From Thermoleophilia bacterium (lineage in GTDB: Bacteria > Actinomycetota > Thermoleophilia > Miltoncostaeales > Miltoncostaeaceae), in contig JAEMRL010000101.1 in assembly GCA_016463385.1 (NCBI GenBank), positions 1-5,119 on the forward strand: a DNA stretch of 5,119 nucleotides, given 5' to 3'. Below the pieces are notes generated by a model, which was given only the letters and a program-made list of their open reading frames with translations, searched no databases and was not told the origin of the DNA. Below, piece after piece: positions 1 to 5,119 of this stretch (the stretch's first letter is position 1; each line of letters opens with the position of its first letter). The position numbers and the translations under genes are program-made.

Positions 1-107
1 CGGGCGAGGGCGTCCGCCACCGTCGCCCCGTCGTCGAGATCGAGCGTGAGCGCCGGAGCCCGCGAGAGCTGGGTGAGCCCGGCGCCGAGGCGTATGCGTA
101 CCTGCAC
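1..107 (-). CDS. MoaD/ThiS-family ubiquitin-like protein, N-terminal part only (runs off the left edge)
   Basis: The visible 35 codons begin MQVRIRLGAGLTQL and continue with SRAPALTLDLDDGATVADAL. This is the beta-grasp pattern of MoaD/ThiS sulfur carriers: a first beta strand, a G-x-L-x-x-L helix start, a second strand (LTLDL), then the hallmark D/E-G-A-T-V-x-D-x-L. Family members have about 65-95 residues and end in Gly-Gly, which is adenylated and thiocarboxylated for molybdopterin, thiamin or related sulfur transfer; that end lies outside the window. The GTG start is fixed by an in-frame TGA two codons upstream (minus strand, 113-111) and by an AGGAG site 8 nt before it. The gene is preceded on the same strand by the tRNA-Glu terminator, so it probably has its own promoter. 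MoaD, ThiS and CysO-like roles cannot be told apart from this fragment. Calling the fold is inference from pattern, without a database match. Confidence 0.68.
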   Translation of the reverse strand, partial: MQVRIRLGAGLTQLSRAPALTLDLDDGATVADALA

Positions 108-115
108 CCCTCACG

Positions 116-123
116 CTCCTCTC
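116..123 (-). promoter_or_regulatory. Shine-Dalgarno of the MoaD/ThiS-like gene
   Basis: On the minus strand GAGAGGAG lies 8 nt before the GTG at 107. This strong site, with an in-frame stop between it and the GTG, decides the start codon. Confidence 0.6.
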
Positions 124-143
124 AGGGGCCTGCCGGGGGCGAG

Positions 144-149
144 CGTATA
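144..149 (-). promoter_or_regulatory. possible -10 element for the MoaD/ThiS-like gene
   Basis: TATACG on the minus strand is the only AT-containing hexamer in the GC-rich 108-230 gap. It would place transcription start near 137 and give a leader of about 30 nt. I see no -35 match at the usual distance, and the last base is not the preferred T, so this is a weak call. Confidence 0.22.
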
Positions 150-230
150 CCCCGACGCCGCGCGCGTGGTGGGGCGCGGACGAGGCGCGCCGGGTTCGCG
201 GCGGTACGGAACGGCGAGCGCCCCGGAACG

Positions 231-257
231 AGAAAAGCCCCGCCGGAGCGGGGCTTT
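231..257 (-). terminator. rho-independent terminator of the tRNA-Gln/tRNA-Glu unit
   Basis: Bases 234-243 pair perfectly with 248-257 around a 4-nt loop (244-247): a 10-bp stem with a CCCC/GGGG core. Read on the minus strand, the stem ends in T's and continues TCT (231-233), giving a TTTTCT tail. It begins 11 nt after the 3' end of tRNA-Glu, as expected for a tRNA transcript. On the plus strand the tail is only TTTCT, so activity in that direction is possible but weaker. Confidence 0.8.
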
Positions 258-268
258 CTGACATCGAG

Positions 269-341
269 TAGCGCATACGGGATTTGAACCCGTGTTACCG
301 CCGTGAGAGGGCGGCGTCCTAGGCCCCTAGACGAATGCGCC
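269..341 (-). tRNA. tRNA-Glu, anticodon CUC
   Basis: The minus strand folds into a full cloverleaf of 73 nt: acceptor GGCGCAT with ATGCGCT, a D arm with an 11-nt loop, anticodon stem CCGCC/GGCGG closing loop CTCTCAC (anticodon bases 305-307, reading GAG), a 4-nt variable loop and T arm ACGGG-TTCAAAT-CCCGT. The first acceptor pair is G1-U72 and the discriminator is A; CCA is not encoded. It follows tRNA-Gln by 34 nt and precedes the terminator at 231-257, so the two tRNAs are probably one transcript. GAG is the main Glu codon in this GC-rich DNA; a second tRNA-Glu (UUC) must lie elsewhere. Confidence 0.97.
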
Positions 342-375
342 ACGGACCGGCCTATCGACCACGAACCGGAGGGGA

Positions 376-446
376 TTGGGGGAGGAGGATTCGAACCCCC
401 GCTACCGGGGCCAGAACCCGGCGTCCTACCGCTAGACGATCCCCCA
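376..446 (-). tRNA. tRNA-Gln, anticodon CUG
   Basis: The minus strand gives a 71-nt cloverleaf: acceptor TGGGGGA with TCCCCCA, a short D arm with a 9-nt loop, anticodon stem CCGGG/CCCGG around TTCTGGC (anticodon bases 412-414, reading CAG), and T arm GGGGG-TTCGAAT-CCTCC with one G-U pair. The U1-A72 first pair is typical of bacterial tRNA-Gln. The discriminator is A and CCA is not encoded. It is the first gene of the tRNA unit; an extended -10 promoter lies about 20 nt upstream. Confidence 0.97.
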
Positions 447-467
447 CCACCGGACGGGCCGTTGGCG

Positions 468-476
468 ATCGTACCA
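468..476 (-). promoter_or_regulatory. extended -10 promoter of the tRNA unit
   Basis: The minus strand reads TGGTACGAT: a TANNNT -10 hexamer (TACGAT, 473-468) with the TGn extension directly before it. Transcription would start near 461, giving a leader of about 15 nt before tRNA-Gln for RNase P to remove. No convincing -35 hexamer is seen 16-19 bp upstream, which the TGn extension could compensate for. Confidence 0.55.
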
Positions 477-507
477 AACCTCGGCGGGCGCGGGATCGAC
501 CTGAGCG

Positions 508-521
508 GCCGGGCTGCCGGC
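508..521 (-). terminator. weak GC hairpin just after the ABC operon
   Basis: GCCGG-CAGC-CCGGC on the minus strand forms a perfect 5-bp stem 6 nt after the stop of the second ABC gene. There is no T tract, so it is not a standard rho-independent terminator. It could protect the mRNA 3' end, or be chance in GC-rich DNA. Some read-through into the tRNA unit is possible. Confidence 0.2.
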
Positions 522-527
522 GTCGGA

Positions 528-2324
528 TCAGGTGGTGCCGGAGACCTCGGCCCAGTCGCCGTAGAGCGCGGCGTAGCGGCCGCCCAGGTCGACCAGCTCG
601 TCGTGCGTGCCCTGCTCCACGATGCGGCCCGCCTCGAGCACCACGATGCGGTCGGCGTCGCGGATGGTGGAGAGGCGGTGGGCGATGATGATCGCGGTGC
701 GGCCCTCCAGGAGGCCGCGCAGCGCGTCCTCGATCAGCTGCTCGGCGCGCAGGTCGACCGACGAGGTGGCCTCGTCGAGGATCAGCAGCCGCGGGTCGGC
801 GACCAGCGCCCGGGCGAAGGAGATCAGCTGGCGCTGGCCGGCCGACAGGCCCGATCCCTTGTCGTTGATCCGCGTCGCGAAGCCGTCGGGCAGCGCCTCG
901 ATGAAGCCGGTCGCCCCGACGGCGTCGGCGGCGGCCCGGAGCTCCTCGTCGGTGGCCTCCGGCCGCCCGAAGGCGAGGTTCTCCGCGACGGTTCCGGCGA
1001 ACAGGTGGCCCTCCTGGGGCACGATCGCCAGCTGGTCGCGCAGGGAGCGCATGGTGACGCCGCGCAGGTCGTGCCCGTCGATCAGCACCTGGCCCTCGAC
1101 GGGGTCGTAGAAGCGCGACACGAGCTTGGCGAGGGTCGACTTGCCGGCGCCCGTCGTGCCGACGAGCGCCACGGTCTCGCCCGCCGGGATCGTCAGGTCG
1201 AGATTCGTCAGCACCGGGGTGCGGTCGTAGGCGAAGCTCACGTCGCGCAGCTCGATGCGGCCCTCGATGCGCGGCAGGTCGACGGCGCCGGGGGTGTCGG
1301 CGATCTCGGGCTCGGTGTCGAGCACCCCGAAGATCTTCTCGAGCGCCGCCATCGCCGACTGGAAGGTGCTGTAGAGCTGCGAGAGCTGCTGGATCGGGTC
1401 GAAGAAGCTCGACAGGTAGCCGACGAAGGCCACCATGACGCCGACGCTCACCTCCTGGTCGAGCACCCGCGTCGCGCCGAAGTACAGGATGATCGCCGTG
1501 CCGATGCCCGACAGCAGCTCGACGCCCGGGAAGTAGGTGCCCGAGAGCCGGATCGTGGACATGTTGGCCTCGCGGTACTCCTCGTTGACGCGCCGGAAGA
1601 GGTCCTCGGAGGGCTTCTGGCGGCCGAAGCCCTGGACCACCCGGATGCCCGAGAGCGTCTCCTGCAGCGTCGCCAGGACGTCGGCGACGCGCTCGCGGGT
1701 GCGCCGGTAGGCGCGGGTGGAGTAGACGCGGAAGAGCGCCGTGCCGATGGCGAGCGCCGGGAAGATCACGAAGGTCAGCAGCGCCAGCTCGACGTCGTAG
1801 GTGAACAGGATCACCACCACGCCGATGAAGGTGAGGCCGTTGATCACCAGCGACGTGACGCCGTCGGTGACCAGCTGCTCGAGCGCCTCGATGTCGCTGG
1901 TGAGGCGGCTGACCGTGCGGCCCGTGGGCGTGCGCTCGTGGTATCCGAGCTCGAGGCGCATCAGGTGCCGGAACGTGTCGGTGCGCAGGTCGAGCAGCAC
2001 GCGCTCGCCCACCCAGCTCGAGAGGTAGGTCTGGTAGTAGCCGGCCAGCCAGCCGATGAGTCCCGCGACGACGAAGAGGCCGACGGCCAGCAGCAGGACG
2101 CCCTTGTCGCCGGCGGTGATGCCGTGGTCGATCGCGAACTGGGCGAGCGCCGGTATCGCGAGGCCGCTGGCGGTGACGACCAGCATCAGCCCGACCGTGG
2201 CCGCGGCGCGCCCGGCGTAGGGGCGGAAGTAGGGCAGCAGGCGGCGCAGCTTGCGCTGCGCGGGCGGCGGCTCGGCGCGTCCTGCGCGGGGCAGGCCCGC
2301 GGCGGTGGGGGCGGCGGTGCTCAC
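528..2324 (-). CDS. ABC half-transporter, permease fused to ATPase (MdlB/YheH-like subunit)
   Basis: This 598-aa protein is a type IV exporter half. A likely disordered Ala/Pro-rich tail (about 1-25) is followed by six membrane helices (roughly 40-62, 76-97, 156-175, 178-200, 267-286, 293-312) and a C-terminal ATPase domain (about 355-590). Visible ATP-site elements are the aromatic A-loop Y366, Walker A G389-T397 (K395), Q437, signature LSAGQ 493-497, Walker B LLILDE 513-518 with catalytic E518, D-loop S522-V523-D524 and H549. The stretch LSAGQRQLISFARAL resembles the YheH/LmrD/MdlB branch, whose members pair with a second, different half. The GTG start overlaps the stop of the upstream ABC gene by 4 bp (GTGA), which indicates translational coupling and equal synthesis; the Shine-Dalgarno is weak. 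The product would act in the cytoplasmic membrane, exporting (or, in some relatives, importing) a lipophilic compound or drug. The substrate cannot be read from the sequence. Confidence 0.95.
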   Translation of the reverse strand: MSTAAPTAAGLPRAGRAEPPPAQRKLRRLLPYFRPYAGRAAATVGLMLVVTASGLAIPALAQFAIDHGITAGDKGVLLLAVGLFVVAGLIGWLAGYYQTYLSSWVGERVLLDLRTDTFRHLMRLELGYHERTPTGRTVSRLTSDIEALEQLVTDGVTSLVINGLTFIGVVVILFTYDVELALLTFVIFPALAIGTALFRVYSTRAYRRTRERVADVLATLQETLSGIRVVQGFGRQKPSEDLFRRVNEEYREANMSTIRLSGTYFPGVELLSGIGTAIILYFGATRVLDQEVSVGVMVAFVGYLSSFFDPIQQLSQLYSTFQSAMAALEKIFGVLDTEPEIADTPGAVDLPRIEGRIELRDVSFAYDRTPVLTNLDLTIPAGETVALVGTTGAGKSTLAKLVSRFYDPVEGQVLIDGHDLRGVTMRSLRDQLAIVPQEGHLFAGTVAENLAFGRPEATDEELRAAADAVGATGFIEALPDGFATRINDKGSGLSAGQRQLISFARALVADPRLLILDEATSSVDLRAEQLIEDALRGLLEGRTAIIIAHRLSTIRDADRIVVLEAGRIVEQGTHDELVDLGGRYAALYGDWAEVSGTT

Positions 2325-4069
2325 GCGTCCCGCGCGATCAGGTCGGGGCGGGCGAGGCCGCCGTCGTGGATCTCCCGGTAGACCGCGCTCGAGTCGTAGA
2401 GCTCGTCGTGGGTGCCGCGCGCGACGATCTCGCCGCCCTCCAGCACGACGAGCTCGTCGGCGAGGGAGAGGGTGGAGAGGCGGTGGGCGATGACCAGCGT
2501 CGTGCGCCCGGCCATGACGGCGGCGAGCGCCCTCTGGATCTCCCGCTCGGTCGACGCGTCCACCGAGGCCGTGGCCTCGTCGAGGATCAGGATGCGCGGG
2601 TCGGTGATGATCGCCCGTGCGATCGCGAGACGCTGGCGCTGGCCGCCCGACAGGGTCAGGCCGCGCTCGCCGACGACGGTGTCGAAACCCTCGGGCAGGG
2701 CGTCGATGAAGCCCTCCGCCTGGGCCATCCGCGCCGCCGCGCGCACCTCCTCGTCGGTGGCCTCCGGCCGCCCGTAGGCGATGTTCTCGCGCACGCTGGT
2801 CGAGAAGAGGAAGGGGTCCTGGGAGACCATCCCGACCGCGTGCCGCAGCTGGTCGAGGCGCAGGTCGCGCACATCGGCGCCGTCGATCAGCACGCGCCCC
2901 GAGGTGGCCTCGTAGAAGCGGGGGATGAGCTGTGTCAGCGTCGTCTTGCCCGAGCCCGTCGGGCCGATCAGGGCGATCGTGCGCCCCGCCGGGACGTCGA
3001 GGTCGATGCCCGAGAGCACCGGCGGCGTGTCCGGGCCGTAGGAGAAGGCCACGCGCTCGAAGCGCACGTGACCTCGCCCCTCGGGCATCGGCTGCGGCCG
3101 CCCGGCCTCCACGATCTCGGGCTCGGCGTCGAGCAGCTCGAAGATGCGGGTGCCGCCGGCGATCGCGCGCTGGGCCTGGCCCACCAGCATCCCGAGCGAG
3201 CGGAAGGGCGCCATGAGGAGGGTCAGGTAGAGGTAGAAGGCGACGAACTCGCCGAGGGTCATGCCGCCGTCGATGGTGAGGACGCCGCCGTAGATCAGGA
3301 CGACGGCCAGGCCGAGGACGGGCAGGAAGCCCATCAGCGGCTGGTAGAGGGCCCGGATGTGGGCGGCGTCCATGCTCCGGTCATACGCCCGGCGGGCCGT
3401 CGCCCCGAAGCGGTCGGTGCGGTCGGCCTCGCGTCCGAACGCCTTGATCACGCGGATGCCGACCGCGCTCTCCTCGGCCATCTCGGTCACCTCGCCGACC
3501 CGCTGCTGCACGTCGATCAGCACCGGGTTCGAGCGGCGGCTGTACCGCCAGGCGACCACCAGCAGCGCCGGGCCCATGAGGAGTGACAGGAGGGCGAGCG
3601 ACCAGTTCATCCAGAGCAGGATCCCCGTGATCAGGATCAGGGTGAACGCCTGCATGAAGAGGAAGATCAGCCCGTACCCGAGGAAGAAGCGGACGGTCTG
3701 GAGGTCGCTGGTCGCGCGCGACATCAGCTGCCCCACCGGCATCCGGTCGTAGAAGGACAGCGACATGCGCTGCAGGTGCGAGAAGAGCCGCGCCCTCAGG
3801 TCGAACTCGACCGCCAGGCTCACCTGGCCCGACACCCAGCGGCGCACCACGCCGAAGCCCATCCGCAGCACCACCACCCCGACGACCGCCCAGACGAGCG
3901 GTGCGAGCGCACTTCGGTCGCCGTCCCGGAGAACGTCGTCGATCACCCGGCCCGTCAGGTATGGCAAGGTGACGCTGCACGCCATGAGGCCGACGGCGCT
4001 GAGGGCGGTGACCGCCACCTTGCCGGCGTACGGCGTCAGGAAGCGGAGAAGGCGGAGGAGTACGGTCAA
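2321..4069 (-). CDS. ABC half-transporter, permease fused to ATPase (MdlA/YheI-like subunit)
   Basis: This 582-aa protein is the first gene of the ABC operon. It has six membrane helices (roughly 17-38, 55-76, 131-151, 155-174, 246-266, 273-295) and an ATPase domain (about 335-570). Visible are A-loop Y344, Walker A G369-T377 (K375), Q417, the ERG X-loop (468-470), canonical LSGGQ 473-477, Walker B ILILDE 493-498 with catalytic E498, D-loop S502-V503-D504 and H529. Length and order match MdlAB/YheIH-type heterodimers, where an MdlA-like half precedes an MdlB-like half. The start is TTG at 4069: an in-frame TGA at 4078-4076 rules out anything earlier, and the N-terminus LLRLLRFLTPYAGK fits the normal family start. 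No Shine-Dalgarno is visible. The partner is the overlapping downstream gene. A homodimer is possible, because both ATP sites would be complete, but the coupling makes a heterodimer likelier. The transported compound is unknown. Confidence 0.95.
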   Translation of the reverse strand: MTVLLRLLRFLTPYAGKVAVTALSAVGLMACSVTLPYLTGRVIDDVLRDGDRSALAPLVWAVVGVVVLRMGFGVVRRWVSGQVSLAVEFDLRARLFSHLQRMSLSFYDRMPVGQLMSRATSDLQTVRFFLGYGLIFLFMQAFTLILITGILLWMNWSLALLSLLMGPALLVVAWRYSRRSNPVLIDVQQRVGEVTEMAEESAVGIRVIKAFGREADRTDRFGATARRAYDRSMDAAHIRALYQPLMGFLPVLGLAVVLIYGGVLTIDGGMTLGEFVAFYLYLTLLMAPFRSLGMLVGQAQRAIAGGTRIFELLDAEPEIVEAGRPQPMPEGRGHVRFERVAFSYGPDTPPVLSGIDLDVPAGRTIALIGPTGSGKTTLTQLIPRFYEATSGRVLIDGADVRDLRLDQLRHAVGMVSQDPFLFSTSVRENIAYGRPEATDEEVRAAARMAQAEGFIDALPEGFDTVVGERGLTLSGGQRQRLAIARAIITDPRILILDEATASVDASTEREIQRALAAVMAGRTTLVIAHRLSTLSLADELVVLEGGEIVARGTHDELYDSSAVYREIHDGGLARPDLIARDA

Positions 4070-4074
4070 GGTGA

Positions 4075-4086
4075 TTCACTGGTGAA
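4075..4086. promoter_or_regulatory. 12-bp inverted repeat, possible operator
   Basis: TTCACTGGTGAA is a perfect inverted repeat with 5-bp arms and a 2-bp centre. It covers the predicted transcription start of the ABC operon (about 4079), touches the last base of its -10, and lies 5 bp before its TTG start. A repressor bound here would block that promoter. A second GGTGA, 11 bp away at 4070-4074, repeats the right half-site one helical turn off. No regulator gene is in the window, and short repeats of this kind occur by chance, so the role is inferred. Confidence 0.35.
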
Positions 4087-4114
4087 CGATAGGGAAGCCC
4101 ATCAGGGCGCACAA
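4086..4114 (-). promoter_or_regulatory. promoter of the ABC transporter operon
   Basis: The minus strand shows TTGTGC (4114-4109), a 17-bp spacer and TATCGT (4091-4086), a TANNNT -10. Spacing is ideal for the housekeeping sigma factor. Transcription would start near 4079, only about 10 nt before the TTG start codon, leaving no room for a ribosome binding site. The elements sit in a locally less GC-rich stretch of the divergent gap. Confidence 0.55.
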
Positions 4115-4141
4115 GGACGTGCGGCGCTGCTCGACGCGCCG

Positions 4142-5065
4142 ATGCCGGCCGCGCCGGCGCCGCCCACGGCGTACTCCGTGCCCAACGTCAGCGAGGGTCG
4201 CGACCCCGAGACGATCGCGGCCCTGGTCGACGCCTGCCGGCGTCCGCGGGTGCACGTGCTCGACGTCCACTCCGATCCCGACCACCACCGCACCGTGATC
4301 AGCCTCGCCGGCGAGCCCCTCGCGCTGCAGGAGGCCCTGGTGTCGCTCGCCGGCGAGTGCATCGATCGCATCGACCTGCGCCGCCACCGCGGCGCCCACC
4401 CGCGCACCGGGGCGCTCGACGTGGCGCCGATCGTCGCGATCGACGACGACGACATCCCGTTCGCCTCCGAGATCGCGCGCGGCCTCGCCGGCCGCCTGGC
4501 CGCCGACCTCAACCTGCCGGTCTTCCTCTACGGCGCCGTCGCGACCCACGACTACACGCGGCCGCGCGACTTCCGCCGTGGCGGGCTGGAGGAGCTGACG
4601 CGCGCGGTCTCCGAGGGCGAGATCGTGCCCGACGCCGGGCCGCCCCGGATGCACCCGAGCGCGGGCGCCGTGCTGGTGGGCGTGCGTCCGCCGCTGATCG
4701 CGCTGAACGTCTGGCTCCCCGAGGGCACCGTCACCGAGGCCCGCACGATCGCCGCCCGCGTCCGCGAGGCCGGGGGAGGCCCTCCCGGCGTGCGGGCGCT
4801 CGGCCTCTACCTGCCAGAGGCCGGCATGGCCCAGGTGTCGATGAACATCGAGGACCGCAAGGCCGCGCCGCCCGCCGTCGTGATCGCCCTCGTCCGCGCG
4901 GAGGCCGAGCGCCTCGGCATCGAGGCGGGGGATGCCGAGCTGGTCGGCCTGATCCCCGGCGACGCCCTGCGCGGCGGGCCCTCGCCGGCCGCCCTCGGCC
5001 TCGCCGGGTTCCGCCCCGGGCAGCTCCTGGAGCTGCACGCGCGCACGACGCGGCTGGCCGCCTGA
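4142..5065 (+). CDS. ftcD: glutamate formiminotransferase (formimidoyltransferase), stand-alone
   Basis: This enzyme moves the formimino group from N-formimino-L-glutamate to tetrahydrofolate, giving glutamate and 5-formimino-THF, in the cytoplasm (one route of histidine breakdown). The 307 aa cover both subdomains of the formiminotransferase fold and lack the cyclodeaminase domain of mammalian FTCD. Seen in order: PNVSEGR (14-20), RHRGAHPRTGALDV (81-94) with H86 aligning by eye to the catalytic His82 of mammalian FTCD, LPVFLYG (125-131), PDAGP (163-167), LIALNV (185-190), AQVSMNIED (230-238) and ELVGLIP (266-272). The frame stays open far upstream. A GTG at 4082 has a plausible AGGTGAT site, but 7 of the 13 codons from 4082 to 4120 end in A or T, against about 1 in 30 inside the gene, so that stretch looks non-coding. 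The ATG at 4142 is preferred although it lacks a Shine-Dalgarno. A CTG at 4127, 9 nt after AAGGA, is a remote alternative. No hut gene is visible nearby; some bacterial homologues instead salvage 5-formyl-THF. Confidence 0.93.
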   Translation: MPAAPAPPTAYSVPNVSEGRDPETIAALVDACRRPRVHVLDVHSDPDHHRTVISLAGEPLALQEALVSLAGECIDRIDLRRHRGAHPRTGALDVAPIVAIDDDDIPFASEIARGLAGRLAADLNLPVFLYGAVATHDYTRPRDFRRGGLEELTRAVSEGEIVPDAGPPRMHPSAGAVLVGVRPPLIALNVWLPEGTVTEARTIAARVREAGGGPPGVRALGLYLPEAGMAQVSMNIEDRKAAPPAVVIALVRAEAERLGIEAGDAELVGLIPGDALRGGPSPAALGLAGFRPGQLLELHARTTRLAA

Positions 5066-5119
5066 TGGCCGCCCGCCGCAAGCGCCGCAAGGGAGCGGGT
5101 CCGCCGCCGGCCGTCAGCC
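5065..5119 (+). CDS. unrecognised basic protein, N-terminal fragment (runs off the right edge)
   Basis: An ATG overlapping the ftcD stop (TGATG, 5063-5067) opens a frame of 18 codons to the window end: MAARRKRRKGAGPPPAVS. The start is rich in Arg and Lys, followed by a Gly/Pro stretch, as in many actinobacterial proteins with a disordered basic N-terminus before a membrane or nucleic-acid-binding domain. The TGATG junction suggests translational coupling with ftcD and a shared transcript. Third codon positions are nearly all G or C, like the neighbours. The function cannot be judged from this fragment, and a chance frame is not excluded. Confidence 0.5.
   Translation, partial: MAARRKRRKGAGPPPAVS

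Noticed and set aside
207..230. Direct repeat CGGAACG at 207-213 and 224-230, resembling the GGAAC -35 of ECF sigma factors
   Set aside because: The copy nearer the tRNAs would drive transcription straight into the terminator and against the tRNA genes, with no matching -10. Two 7-bp copies in GC-rich DNA are easily chance.
46..261. Short plus-strand open frame over the left intergenic region and terminator
   Set aside because: It starts inside the MoaD/ThiS-like gene on the other strand, ends in the terminator hairpin, and its Arg/Pro/Gly-rich product has no supporting pattern.
303..2381. Very long plus-strand open frame (692 codons) opposite the second ABC gene and both tRNAs
   Set aside because: It is antisense to a clear ABC transporter and runs across two tRNAs. 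Its product is a low-complexity run of Arg, Ala, Asp, Gly and Glu with no domain pattern, the usual shadow of a GC-rich gene.
2366..3586. Plus-strand open frame of 406 codons opposite the first ABC gene
   Set aside because: Same type of antisense shadow: repetitive Gly/Asp/His/Glu/Arg composition, no recognisable motif, and full overlap with a well-supported gene.
3381..4112. Minus-strand open frame of 243 codons overlapping the ABC gene start in another frame
   Set aside because: The Pro/Arg-rich product has no domain pattern. The overlapping frame encodes the conserved first membrane helices of the ABC transporter.
3776..4141. Upstream in-frame extension of ftcD into the ABC gene
   Set aside because: It would be antisense to the N-terminus of the ABC transporter, shows no formiminotransferase features, and the 4082-4120 part has non-coding-like codon use.
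4076..5038. Minus-strand open frame of 320 codons opposite ftcD
   Set aside because: It mirrors the formiminotransferase gene, is rich in Gly/Asp/His/Arg and shows no family motif.

Overview
The window is GC-rich (about 70% by eye), with near-total G/C at third codon positions and GTG and TTG starts. This suggests a high-GC actinobacterium. Thermoleophilia (Solirubrobacterales or Gaiellales) is a guess from general impression and is not proven by any marker here.

Layout. On the minus strand, from the left edge: (1) the first 35 codons of a MoaD/ThiS-type ubiquitin-fold protein that runs off the window at base 1; (2) a tRNA unit transcribed leftward, tRNA-Gln(CUG) then tRNA-Glu(CUC), with an extended -10 promoter before it and a rho-independent terminator after it; (3) a two-gene operon for two ABC half-transporters of 582 and 598 aa, overlapping by 4 bp (GTGA), read from about 4069 down to 528. 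On the plus strand: (4) a complete stand-alone glutamate formiminotransferase (ftcD), divergent from the ABC operon; and (5) the first 18 codons of an unrecognised basic protein whose ATG overlaps the ftcD stop (TGATG).

How the parts work together. The two half-transporters look like the halves of one heterodimeric type IV (MdlAB / YheIH / TM287-288-like) exporter. Both keep every ATP-site residue I can check; the one deviation is LSAGQ in place of LSGGQ in the second subunit. The 72-bp gap between the ABC operon and ftcD holds a reasonable leftward promoter (TTGTGC, 17 bp, TATCGT) and a perfect 12-bp inverted repeat at the predicted transcription start, a possible operator. The tRNA pair carries the features expected where Gln-tRNA is made by transamidation: U1-A72 and a short D-loop in tRNA-Gln, G1-U72 and a longer D-loop in tRNA-Glu.

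I see no CRISPR array, insertion sequence, phage gene, toxin-antitoxin pair or clearly new system. Most of the window is ordinary chromosomal housekeeping and transport. The points worth a second look are the regulatory layout around 4070-4141, the near-leaderless TTG start of the ABC operon, and the genes cut by the two edges.
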